Shown here in pieces: positions 1 to 5,363 of a stretch of 6,835 bases of DNA. A program made the translations under genes and the position numbers. Location of the stretch: positions 1-6,835 of the forward strand of contig CAIOLH010000200.1 of assembly GCA_903859115.1 (NCBI GenBank), written 5' to 3'. A model generated the notes under the pieces. It saw nothing but the letters and a program-made list of their open reading frames with translations. It ran no database searches and had not been told where the DNA came from. Every line of letters begins with the position of its first letter. Position 1 is the first letter of the stretch. The stretch comes from an uncultured Opitutia bacterium. Lineage in GTDB: Bacteria > Verrucomicrobiota > Verrucomicrobiae > Opitutales > UBA953.

Positions 1-1
1 A

Positions 2-688
2 GTAACAGGAAATTTTTCAATGACTCAAGTGGGCACGTGGAATTATGATTGGGGCTTTCGCTATGCGCAGAATCGTCACGATTGGACGAATGCGCCGGTG
101 GATTTTGATTTAGTGCGTGGGGTGTCTTTAAATTTAAGCGGTTATCAGACTATCGAAGGCATGCGGAAGCGTTATGCGGTTCTGCAAGTCAATGCTGACG
201 CAGCGCAGCATGCTCCACTATCGGGAGCGATCACCGTGCAGGGTTTGTATGGCGCCGATTGGAAGTTATCGGAAGAATGGACGGTGGGATATTTATTCTT
301 AGCTGAAACTCGTGCGGTTAGATCCGCGATGGTTTTAGTTGTGCCAACTTTCCGTTGGAACTTTGCCCCTAATTGGTCGTTTGGTACGGGAAGAAAATCA
401 CTGATTTTAGATTACAAGATTGATGACGTATGGAAGACATCACTTGCGATTATGTTTTTACAGGAGGAAGCCCGATTGGCGGATGTCGCCGGCCAACGTC
501 GGGATTTTGAAAGTGAGAGAGTTGCTGCAATTTTTGGGGTTAAGCATCAGACACCCACACGCTCAGATGAGATAAACCTTGGATGGGCTTTTAATGCTAA
601 AGCTCGTACCGAGTTGGGCGGAGTGGAGTCGAAATTCAACTTAGCGCCTGGTGCATTGATTAGTTTGTCGTCTAGGTGGAAGTTTTGA
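2..688 (+). CDS. Probable outer-membrane beta-barrel protein, 3' part
   Basis: The reading frame is open from the left edge of the window, so the first in-frame ATG (position 20) is probably internal and the true start lies outside. The visible part of about 228 residues has the texture of an outer-membrane barrel: alternating polar and hydrophobic residues, many aromatic ones (WNYDWGFRY, TFRWNFAPNWSFG), short turns between candidate strands, and a C-terminal phenylalanine (SSRWKF), as expected for a barrel recognised by the BAM machinery. It resembles the uncharacterised DUF6268-type barrel proteins of planctomycetes, verrucomicrobia and Bacteroidetes, but this is from memory and tentative. 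No enzymatic motif is visible. An octamer repeat array starts 3 nt after the TGA stop. A specific transport or adhesion role cannot be assigned. Confidence 0.6.
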   Translation, partial: VTGNFSMTQVGTWNYDWGFRYAQNRHDWTNAPVDFDLVRGVSLNLSGYQTIEGMRKRYAVLQVNADAAQHAPLSGAITVQGLYGADWKLSEEWTVGYLFLAETRAVRSAMVLVVPTFRWNFAPNWSFGTGRKSLILDYKIDDVWKTSLAIMFLQEEARLADVAGQRRDFESERVAAIFGVKHQTPTRSDEINLGWAFNAKARTELGGVESKFNLAPGALISLSSRWKF

Positions 689-691
689 GTC

Positions 692-777
692 AGGGGACAA
701 GTGGGCAAGGTGACATGGGACGCGAGTGAAACTCGCGAGGGGACAAGGTGACATGGGGACACGGTGACAAGGGGAGA
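692..777 (+). repeat. Octamer array 1, interrupted by hairpin 1
   Basis: Eight-base units follow the pattern N-GG-K-G-A-C-A without slippage. AGGGGACA (692), AGTGGGCA (700) and AGGTGACA (708) come first, followed by a partial unit TGGGA (716-720) that is broken by a 17-nt hairpin. The lattice then resumes with AGGGGACA (738), AGGTGACA (746), TGGGGACA (754), CGGTGACA (762) and the end-type unit AGGGGAGA (770-777). The array starts 3 nt after the stop of the upstream gene. Its complement encodes runs rich in Ser, Pro, Cys, His and Leu, which create spurious minus-strand ORFs. Confidence 0.9.
721..737 (+). repeat. Hairpin 1 inside octamer array
   Basis: This is a perfect inverted repeat, CGCGAGT-gaa-ACTCGCG, with 7-bp arms and a 3-nt loop. 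It follows a truncated octamer (TGGGA) and is followed directly by AGGGGACA. There is no T-run after it, so it does not look like an intrinsic terminator. Related hairpins lie at 818-834 and 3048-3064. Confidence 0.85.
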
Positions 778-804
778 GGCAAAGATACCAAACACAATTA
801 ATTG

Positions 805-858
805 AGGGGACAAGGGACGCGAGCACAGCTCGCGAGGGGACAAGTGGGCAAGGGGAGA
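805..858 (+). repeat. Octamer array 2, interrupted by hairpin 2
   Basis: The array runs AGGGGACA (805), a truncated unit AGGGA (813-817), a hairpin (818-834), then AGGGGACA (835), AGTGGGCA (843) and the end-type unit AGGGGAGA (851-858). It is separated from array 1 by an AT-richer spacer (778-804) that contains GCAAAGATAC and ends in AATTG. The same AATTG-AGGGGACA junction recurs at 1396-1408. Confidence 0.88.
818..834 (+). repeat. Hairpin 2 inside octamer array
   Basis: This is a perfect inverted repeat, CGCGAGC-aca-GCTCGCG, with 7-bp arms and a 3-nt loop. Compared with hairpin 1, the innermost pair has changed from T-A to C-G, so pairing is kept. The flanks match hairpin 1: GGGA on the left and AGGGGACA on the right. 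Confidence 0.85.
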
Positions 859-911
859 TGTAATTACCTGATACAGGTTGCGTTGGGGGGATTTTATAGT
901 AGGATTATTAA

Positions 912-1397
912 ATGAGAACGACGTGGCTAATTTGCATTATGGGTCTTTGTTCGGCATGTTCGTTGATGGCGGCCGATGACAAGAAAGAGGATAAGAAGAA
1001 TACTACGACGACCACGAACGGCACGATTGATGGTCAGAAAGTGAATACACGCACTTCTACTTTTGGCGGTGTCACAACGACCACTGGCACGATTGGTGGT
1101 GAGAGAGTGAACACACGTACTTCGACCTTTGGCGGAATCACGACGACCACTGGCACGATTGGTGATAAACGGATTGATACCCGCACCTCTACTTTCGGTG
1201 GTATCACGTCAACGACAGGAAAGCTCGGTGATCAGAGGGTTGATACACGTACCTCTACTTTTGGTGGTATTACGTCGACGTCCGGAAAAATTGGGGATGA
1301 CTCAATTAAGACACGGACTTCCACGTTTGGTGGTGTGACAACGACTTCGGGTAATATTGGCGAAGAAGACGTTGAATTGAGACAGACGCAGTTTTAA
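912..1397 (+). CDS. Exported Thr/Gly-rich protein with five 22-residue tandem repeats
   Basis: This 161-residue protein has a hydrophobic N-terminal segment (residues about 5-20, WLICIMGLCSACSLMA) consistent with a signal peptide cleaved near Ala20 or Ala21. A Cys at position 16 lacks a convincing lipobox, so a lipoprotein is possible but not favoured. A charged Lys/Asp/Glu stretch (22-29) and a Thr run (31-35) follow. Residues 46-155 are five exact-length repeats of 22 residues, each starting TRTSTFGG, then a Thr/Ser-rich patch, a G-x-[IL]-G turn and a variable charged end; a degenerate half-repeat precedes them. The period and the Gly turns suggest stacked beta-hairpins or a small solenoid at the cell surface. 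The start is supported by AGGA at 901-904, 7 nt before the ATG. I do not recognise the family, and the function is unknown. Confidence 0.75.
   Translation: MRTTWLICIMGLCSACSLMAADDKKEDKKNTTTTTNGTIDGQKVNTRTSTFGGVTTTTGTIGGERVNTRTSTFGGITTTTGTIGDKRIDTRTSTFGGITSTTGKLGDQRVDTRTSTFGGITSTSGKIGDDSIKTRTSTFGGVTTTSGNIGEEDVELRQTQF
1047..1376 (+). repeat. Five coding tandem repeats of 66 bp
   Basis: Units start at 1047, 1113, 1179, 1245 and 1311, each exactly 66 bp (22 codons). The start of each unit (TRTSTFGG) is invariant in protein but varies at synonymous third positions (for example cgc, cgt and cgg for Arg). The last residues of each unit differ. This points to old duplications kept under protein-level selection rather than a recent expansion. 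Confidence 0.92.
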
Positions 1398-1400
1398 TTG

Positions 1401-1440
1401 AGGGGACAAGGTGACATGGGGACAAGGTGACACGGGGAAA
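1401..1440 (+). repeat. Octamer array 3
   Basis: Five contiguous octamers occur with no interruption: AGGGGACA (1401), AGGTGACA (1409), TGGGGACA (1417), AGGTGACA (1425) and the end-type unit CGGGGAAA (1433-1440). The array begins 3 nt after the TAA of the tandem-repeat gene, the same spacing as array 1 has to its upstream gene. It fills most of the gap before the beta-helix gene. Confidence 0.9.
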
Positions 1441-1450
1441 ACAATTGCGA

Positions 1451-1456
1451 GGGAGG
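1451..1456 (+). promoter_or_regulatory. Ribosome binding site deciding the beta-helix start
   Basis: GGGAGG at 1451-1456 lies 6 nt before a GTG at 1463, which is ideal Shine-Dalgarno spacing. The nearest ATG (1481) is 24 nt away. An upstream in-frame GTG at 1427 lies inside octamer array 3. The site therefore favours initiation at 1463. Confidence 0.6.
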
Positions 1457-1462
1457 TGGGGA

Positions 1463-3046
1463 GTGTTTCTAAATAAATCGATGAAGGCGGCGTTGCTACT
1501 CTCTTTAGTCCTATTGAATGGATTGTGTGCGGCGGAGTTGCCGGTGTCGCTGGTGGGGAGTGGTCCGGAATTGAAATATTTAAAAACTGAGAGAGGAGAT
1601 AAGGTTTGTGATTTTTCGCATGCCGGATTTGGCGGAGGTGGCGTTGCGTTTCCGACATCGAACAATAAGAAATCAGTTGGTGCCGTGACAGGTGACGCGT
1701 CGGACGCCATTCAATCAGCAATCAATCAAGTCGCTGCAATGCCCTTGGTTGATGGAGTGCGTGGCGTGGTTGAATTATCTGCGGGCACATATAATTGTTC
1801 GAAAACTTTGGCGATTAAAACGAGTGGAATTATTTTAAAAGGTACGGGTAGTGCTGCGGGTGGAACCATGATTAAATTAACCGGAAAGCCGCATATTGCG
1901 ATTGAGATAGCGCATGAGGTAGCGACTGCGGACGGTAAAGAGTCGAAAAAGAAAGCAAGAGAAGCCGCGGCGAATGAGGGGAAGTCGAAGGGGTCGTCCA
2001 AGCCGATAAAAATTACGGATGATTATGTTCCATCGGGAACTTGTGTGATTAATATACAATCCGCATCGAGTTTGAAGGCCGGTGACACGATTGAAATTAC
2101 GCGTGAGGCGACCAAGGAGTGGATTCACTTTATGGGGATGGATAATTTAATGGATGGTGGAAAGTTGGAGACTTGGATGAAGGAAGATCGCTCCATATCC
2201 TATGTCCGAAAAATAAAATCGATAAAAGGAAATGAAATTACCATCGAAGTGCCTTTGACTGATTGCATTGACGCGAAGTTTTCAAATAAGTCGGGGGTAA
2301 CGGTAACAAAAGTTGAGCCACAGAAAAAAATAACCAAGTGCGGAATGGAAAATTTTAGAATCGATGCGCCAAATCCGGTGGGGGATTGGCGGGACGCACA
2401 GAATATTGGAGTGATTATTAATAACGCGGAAGATATCTGGATGAAGAATGTCGGCATGAAGAATACATTTCCGGATTTGCAGGTGGGTGAAGATTCATCG
2501 CGCGTGACCATTGAATCTTTAAAGACCGAGCATCCCGGGGAGATTAAGCAGAGTGAGAGATCAAACGGGTATGCATCGTATGTCCGTTTACTTGGGACTC
2601 AGGTCTTGATGAACAAATGCAGTATGAGTGGGGATAATGCGTTTTATGTTTCAACCGCGAATACTACATCGCAATTGAATGTCGTTTTAAATTCTACGTT
2701 TAGTGGTGATGGCTCGATACAACCGCATATGACTTGGTCGACCGGCTTATTACTGGATAATTGTAAGTTTAACCAAGGTGCGATTATTATAAGGAATCGC
2801 GGCAAAGCGGGGTCGGGTCACGGCTGGACAATGGGCTGGTCGGTTGTTTGGAATTGTTCAGCGAAATCGATTACTGTGGAGCAACCCCCTGGTGCGACAA
2901 ACTGGTGTGTGGGATCGAGCGGAAAGTATGAAGTCGAAGACAAGGGCAAGAGCACTTGGCTTTTCATGAAAGGGTCGACAGTGGCGCCGAGTAGTTTGTA
3001 TGTCGCGCAGCTAACAGCGCGCCTAGGGGACAAGGGGACACGGTGA
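1463..3046 (+). CDS. Secreted right-handed parallel beta-helix (pectate-lyase-like) protein
   Basis: With the GTG start the protein has 527 residues. Residues 1-24 form a signal peptide (KAALLLSLVLLNGLCAA) with likely cleavage after Ala24. An N-terminal segment with GDASDAIQSAIN, VVELSAGTYNCSKTLAI and GIILKGTG is typical of pectate-lyase-superfamily beta-helix proteins. Then come a Lys/Ala/Ser-rich insertion (about 157-180), a DDYVPSG domain start, and a ladder of Asn/Asp-bearing coils (IGVIINNAEDIWMKNVGM, TQVLMNKCSMSG, LLLDNCKF). The C-terminal part (GHGWTMGWSVVWNCSA) also fits this group, often found in Bacteroidetes and Verrucomicrobia. The catalytic residues and substrate cannot be assigned; a polysaccharide-binding or lyase/hydrolase role is inferred. 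The last codons (LGDKGTR) and the TGA are read from an octamer array, so the original C-terminus was probably replaced. ATG 1481 would still leave a signal peptide. Confidence 0.8.
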   Translation: MFLNKSMKAALLLSLVLLNGLCAAELPVSLVGSGPELKYLKTERGDKVCDFSHAGFGGGGVAFPTSNNKKSVGAVTGDASDAIQSAINQVAAMPLVDGVRGVVELSAGTYNCSKTLAIKTSGIILKGTGSAAGGTMIKLTGKPHIAIEIAHEVATADGKESKKKAREAAANEGKSKGSSKPIKITDDYVPSGTCVINIQSASSLKAGDTIEITREATKEWIHFMGMDNLMDGGKLETWMKEDRSISYVRKIKSIKGNEITIEVPLTDCIDAKFSNKSGVTVTKVEPQKKITKCGMENFRIDAPNPVGDWRDAQNIGVIINNAEDIWMKNVGMKNTFPDLQVGEDSSRVTIESLKTEHPGEIKQSERSNGYASYVRLLGTQVLMNKCSMSGDNAFYVSTANTTSQLNVVLNSTFSGDGSIQPHMTWSTGLLLDNCKFNQGAIIIRNRGKAGSGHGWTMGWSVVWNCSAKSITVEQPPGATNWCVGSSGKYEVEDKGKSTWLFMKGSTVAPSSLYVAQLTARLGDKGTR

Positions 3047-3104
3047 ACGCGTGCGCAGCACGCGAGGGGACACGTGGGCAAGTTGGCACGTGGGCGAGGG
3101 GAGA
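3025..3104 (+). repeat. Octamer array 4, interrupted by hairpin 3 and overlapping a gene end
   Basis: Units AGGGGACA (3025) and AGGGGACA (3033) and the partial CGGTGAA (3041-3047) are followed by a hairpin (3048-3064). The lattice then continues with AGGGGACA (3065), the more divergent CGTGGGCA (3073), AGTTGGCA (3081) and CGTGGGCG (3089), and the end-type unit AGGGGAGA (3097). The first 22 bases are coding and supply the end of the beta-helix gene, including its TGA at 3044-3046. A GCAAAGATAC spacer (3106-3115), identical to 779-788, follows. Confidence 0.88.
3048..3064 (+). repeat. Hairpin 3 inside octamer array
   Basis: This is a perfect inverted repeat, CGCGTGC-gca-GCACGCG, with 7-bp arms and a 3-nt loop. 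Relative to hairpin 2 the fifth pair is swapped from A-T to T-A, so pairing is kept. It starts 1 nt after the beta-helix TGA and is followed by AGGGGACA, as in the other copies. No T-run follows. Confidence 0.85.
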
Positions 3105-3117
3105 TGCAAAGATACAC

Positions 3118-3147
3118 GGACGGCACACAGTGCCGCCCCTACCCATT
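3118..3147 (+). repeat. 30-nt palindromic element, copy A
   Basis: The element starts GGA, then has a 6-bp stem (CGGCAC-aca-GTGCCG, 3121-3135), then CCCC and TACCCATT. It ends overlapping the sulfatase stop codon on the opposite strand (3148-3146). Copy B at 4537-4566 has the same length and framing and matches at 22 of 30 positions, with two stem base pairs swapped in a compensatory way. Confidence 0.8.
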
Positions 3148-4591
3148 AATTAACTGGCAGTTGGGCGGAGGTGGATTGAAGCCAAGCGTCTAACTTTTTC
3201 TTTAAGCTAATTTTTAATTCTACTTCTGAATTTGAGATGTCTTGTGACTCGCTTGGATCTTTGGCTAAATTATAAAGTTCATCACGATTATCTTCGTAGA
3301 AATGGATGAGGCGATAGTCGCCACTGCGAATTGCACTGTAAGGTTTGGCGCCGCCGACGCGGTGGTAGTGTGGGTAGTGCCAGAAGAGGTCACGTGTGGG
3401 CAATATAGCTGCCGATTTAAGAAGTGGAGTCAGGCTTACGCCGTCGATGATGGAAGGTTGTGAGGTGATGCCAGCCATCTCAATCAGTGAAGGATAGATA
3501 TCGATAGACTGAACCGGTGTAGATTGAGCCGATTGATTAGCAGTAGCTTTTGGCCAATAGATGATGAAGGGGACGCGTACGCCGCCTTCGTAGGCTGAGC
3601 CTTTGCCGTCGCGGTGGGGTGAGTTGTCGGTTACTTTAGAAAGTCCGCCATTATCGCTAGTGAATACGATGATGGTGTTATCTGATAATTTTAGACGTTT
3701 CAGTGTTTCGCGGATTTTCCCGACTGAGTCATCCACGCTCGAAATCAGAGCAGCGTACGTGGCGTTATTTTGTTTAAGATTGGTTTTATCTTTTTGTTCG
3801 AACTTTTTAATCACATCGGCTTTACCGGCAATCGGTTGATGAACCGCGTAATGTGCGAGATACAAGAAAAAGGGTTTAGTCTGGTTTTGTTCGATAAATT
3901 TTACTGCTTCATCGCCTTCGCGGTCGGTTAAGAACTCGTTGGTTGGTCCGTCTTGAAGATTCAGAATTTTGTAAGGTGAGAAAAAACTTCCAGGCTGTCC
4001 GAGGTGATTGCCGCCGAGATTAATATCGAAGCCGTATTTCTGTGGGCCGTAGTTTTCAGATTCTTTGGCATTGGGCGATAAGTGCCATTTACCGATGAGT
4101 GCGGTGGAATAGCCTGCGGATTTAAATTGTTGAGGAAGTGTAGTCGTATCGGTCGAAATAAATTTCTGCCAATCTGGGATTTTTACTTGGGCGTTGTCGG
4201 GTGCGGGATAACCAGGAATCCAATCCGTGAGGTGGAGTCGGGCGGGGTATTTTCCAGTGAGTAAAGCGGCACGACTCGGGGAGCAGACAGTGGAGGAAGA
4301 ATAGGCCTGAGTGAACTGTACGCCGTCTTTGGCGAGCTGATCGATGTGGGGTGTCTCGTAGAACTTACTGCCTGTGTAACCGAGATCCGTGGCGCCCAAG
4401 TCGTCGGTGAGGATGACGATGACGTTGGGAGGGCTCGCTAAGACTGGCGCGGTAAAGAAAAGAATTAGTAATAACAGGGGACAAGGTGACATGGGGCCAC
4501 GGTGACAAGGTGACACGGGGACAAGGGGTTGTGTTAGGACGCGATGTAGTCGCGCCCGTACCCATTTTGAAAACTTAAATATTCGTCTCAC
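3146..4591 (-). CDS. Type I formylglycine-dependent sulfatase, exported
   Basis: The enzyme should hydrolyse sulfate esters, probably on polysaccharides, outside the cytoplasm. The signature CSPSRAALLTGK has the Cys (residue 103) that is converted to formylglycine. Metal ligands are visible at Asp63-Asp64 (VILTDDLG) and Asp313-Asn314 (FTSDNGG). Other conserved active-site elements are GKWH (167-170), His251 (HYAVHQP) and Lys330. The length of 481 residues is normal for the S1 family; the subfamily and substrate are not assigned. The chosen start is a GTG whose last bases overlap the lpxA stop (GTGA), implying coupled translation. After MRRIFKF come about 31 residues encoded by repeat DNA, then the hydrophobic core LLLLILFFTAPVLA with cleavage near Ala52. 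An alternative ATG at 4492 inside the repeat would give a shorter, better-shaped signal peptide but has no visible ribosome binding site. Confidence 0.92.
   Translation of the reverse strand: MRRIFKFSKWVRARLHRVLTQPLVPVSPCHRGPMSPCPLLLLILFFTAPVLASPPNVIVILTDDLGATDLGYTGSKFYETPHIDQLAKDGVQFTQAYSSSTVCSPSRAALLTGKYPARLHLTDWIPGYPAPDNAQVKIPDWQKFISTDTTTLPQQFKSAGYSTALIGKWHLSPNAKESENYGPQKYGFDINLGGNHLGQPGSFFSPYKILNLQDGPTNEFLTDREGDEAVKFIEQNQTKPFFLYLAHYAVHQPIAGKADVIKKFEQKDKTNLKQNNATYAALISSVDDSVGKIRETLKRLKLSDNTIIVFTSDNGGLSKVTDNSPHRDGKGSAYEGGVRVPFIIYWPKATANQSAQSTPVQSIDIYPSLIEMAGITSQPSIIDGVSLTPLLKSAAILPTRDLFWHYPHYHRVGGAKPYSAIRSGDYRLIHFYEDNRDELYNLAKDPSESQDISNSEVELKISLKKKLDAWLQSTSAQLPVN
4476..4531 (+). repeat. Octamer array 5, inside the sulfatase 5' coding region
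   Basis: Seven contiguous units occur: AGGGGACA (4476), AGGTGACA (4484), TGGGGCCA (4492), CGGTGACA (4500), AGGTGACA (4508), CGGGGACA (4516) and AGGGGTTG (4524-4531). The array is G-rich on the plus strand like the others, although the host gene is on the minus strand. It is translated in frame as a Pro/Ser/Cys/His/Val segment just before the signal-peptide core of the sulfatase. Confidence 0.9.
4537..4566 (+). repeat. 30-nt palindromic element, copy B
   Basis: The element starts GGA, then has the stem CGCGAT-gta-GTCGCG (4540-4554, the innermost pair being a T-G wobble), then CCCG and TACCCATT. It is the partner of copy A at 3118-3147, in the same orientation and of equal length. It lies within sulfatase codons about 9-19, directly next to octamer array 5. 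Confidence 0.8.
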
Positions 4592-5358
4592 GCCAAGCCG
4601 CGTTTGGTGGCTTGAGCGAAGGCGATGAAATTCTCGGTGATTCTATTTTTCTTTTCAACCTGAGCTTTTTCAATCGCCTGTGAGGTATTTAAACCGTCGC
4701 GGTAAAAGAGTTTAAATAAGTTTTTTGCTGAGGCGATTTCTTCGGGAGAAAATCCGGCGCGAGTGATGCCGACGACATTGACCATTTTAGTTTCGGCGGG
4801 ATTACCATCAGCAATCATGTATGGAGGGACGTCTTGAACGCATTTGGAACAAGCGGCGATCATGGAGTAGTCGCCGATATTGCAGAATTGATGGATGCCG
4901 GCGTTCCAAGCGATGTTCACGTGGTCGCCGACGTGGACGTGTCCAGCAACAGCCGAGTGACTTGAGATGACGACGTGGTTACCGATCACGCAATCGTGAG
5001 CGATGTGTGAGTAGGCGAGAAGAACGTTGTTATCTCCGAGGATGGTCCATTCGCCTTCTTGGGTGCCCGAGTGAACGCTGACGTATTCTCGGAAAATATT
5101 TTTAGCACCAACCTTGAGACCGGGTTTACCGGGTCGAGCTTTGAGATCTTGAGTGCGTCCACCAATGAGAGCGTAAGGGAAGACTTCGCAGTCGGGTCCG
5201 AGTTGAGTGTAACCTTCGACGGTGGCGTGGTGATGGATGGTGCAACCATCAGCGAGGGTCACATCAGCACCGATGAATGCGTAGGCACCAATCGTTACAT
5301 TCTGCCCGATTTTAGAGCCTGATTCGACGATTGCCGTGGGGTGAATCGTGGAAGCCAT
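4588..5358 (-). CDS. lpxA: Acyl-ACP:UDP-N-acetylglucosamine O-acyltransferase
   Basis: LpxA performs the first step of lipid A synthesis, transferring a 3-hydroxyacyl chain from ACP to UDP-GlcNAc in the cytoplasm; the active enzyme is a trimer. At 256 residues it has the usual size. Residues 1-185 are left-handed beta-helix hexapeptide repeats (IHPTAIVESGSKIGQNVTIG and onward), and the rest is the helical C-terminal domain. HIAHDC carries the catalytic base His121 (His125 in E. coli) and His118. IHQF (His156) and QDVPPYMIADGN are further family marks. The position of the E. coli acyl-chain ruler Gly173 is Ala169 here. The ATG lies 5 nt after the lpxC-fabZ stop and no strong Shine-Dalgarno is seen, so coupled translation is likely. 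The stop overlaps the sulfatase GTG start. Confidence 0.97.
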   Translation of the reverse strand: MASTIHPTAIVESGSKIGQNVTIGAYAFIGADVTLADGCTIHHHATVEGYTQLGPDCEVFPYALIGGRTQDLKARPGKPGLKVGAKNIFREYVSVHSGTQEGEWTILGDNNVLLAYSHIAHDCVIGNHVVISSHSAVAGHVHVGDHVNIAWNAGIHQFCNIGDYSMIAACSKCVQDVPPYMIADGNPAETKMVNVVGITRAGFSPEEIASAKNLFKLFYRDGLNTSQAIEKAQVEKKNRITENFIAFAQATKRGLA

Positions 5359-5363
5359 CGTGA

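Noticed and set aside
721..834. Rho-independent terminators at the array hairpins
   Set aside because: The hairpins are GC-rich but are followed by AGGGGACA rather than a T-run, on both strands.
547..843. Minus-strand ORFs over the barrel gene end and octamer arrays (also 641-826)
   Set aside because: Their residues come from translating the C-rich complement of the octamer arrays and from the antisense of a real gene; no ribosome site or family resemblance.
692..858. CRISPR array
   Set aside because: Units are 8 bp and contiguous, with no unique spacers of regular length and no cas genes.
865..900. Sigma-70 promoter for the tandem-repeat gene (TATAGT at 895-900)
   Set aside because: No -35 box at 16-18 bp spacing, and the implied transcript start would fall after the ribosome site.
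1427..1462. Upstream GTG start of the beta-helix gene at 1427
   Set aside because: It lies inside octamer array 3, has no ribosome site, and would put a charged extension before the signal peptide. GTG 1463 has GGGAGG at good spacing.
1302..1721. Minus-strand ORFs of 134-139 codons spanning array 3
   Set aside because: They are antisense to the tandem-repeat and beta-helix genes and are kept open by the stop-poor array.
2818..3146. Minus-strand ORFs over the beta-helix 3' end and array 4
   Set aside because: They consist of array translation plus antisense coding sequence and have no independent support.
4490..4492. Sulfatase start at the repeat-derived ATG (minus strand)
   Set aside because: Not fully excluded, but it lacks a ribosome site and ignores the GTGA overlap with lpxA; kept only as an alternative.
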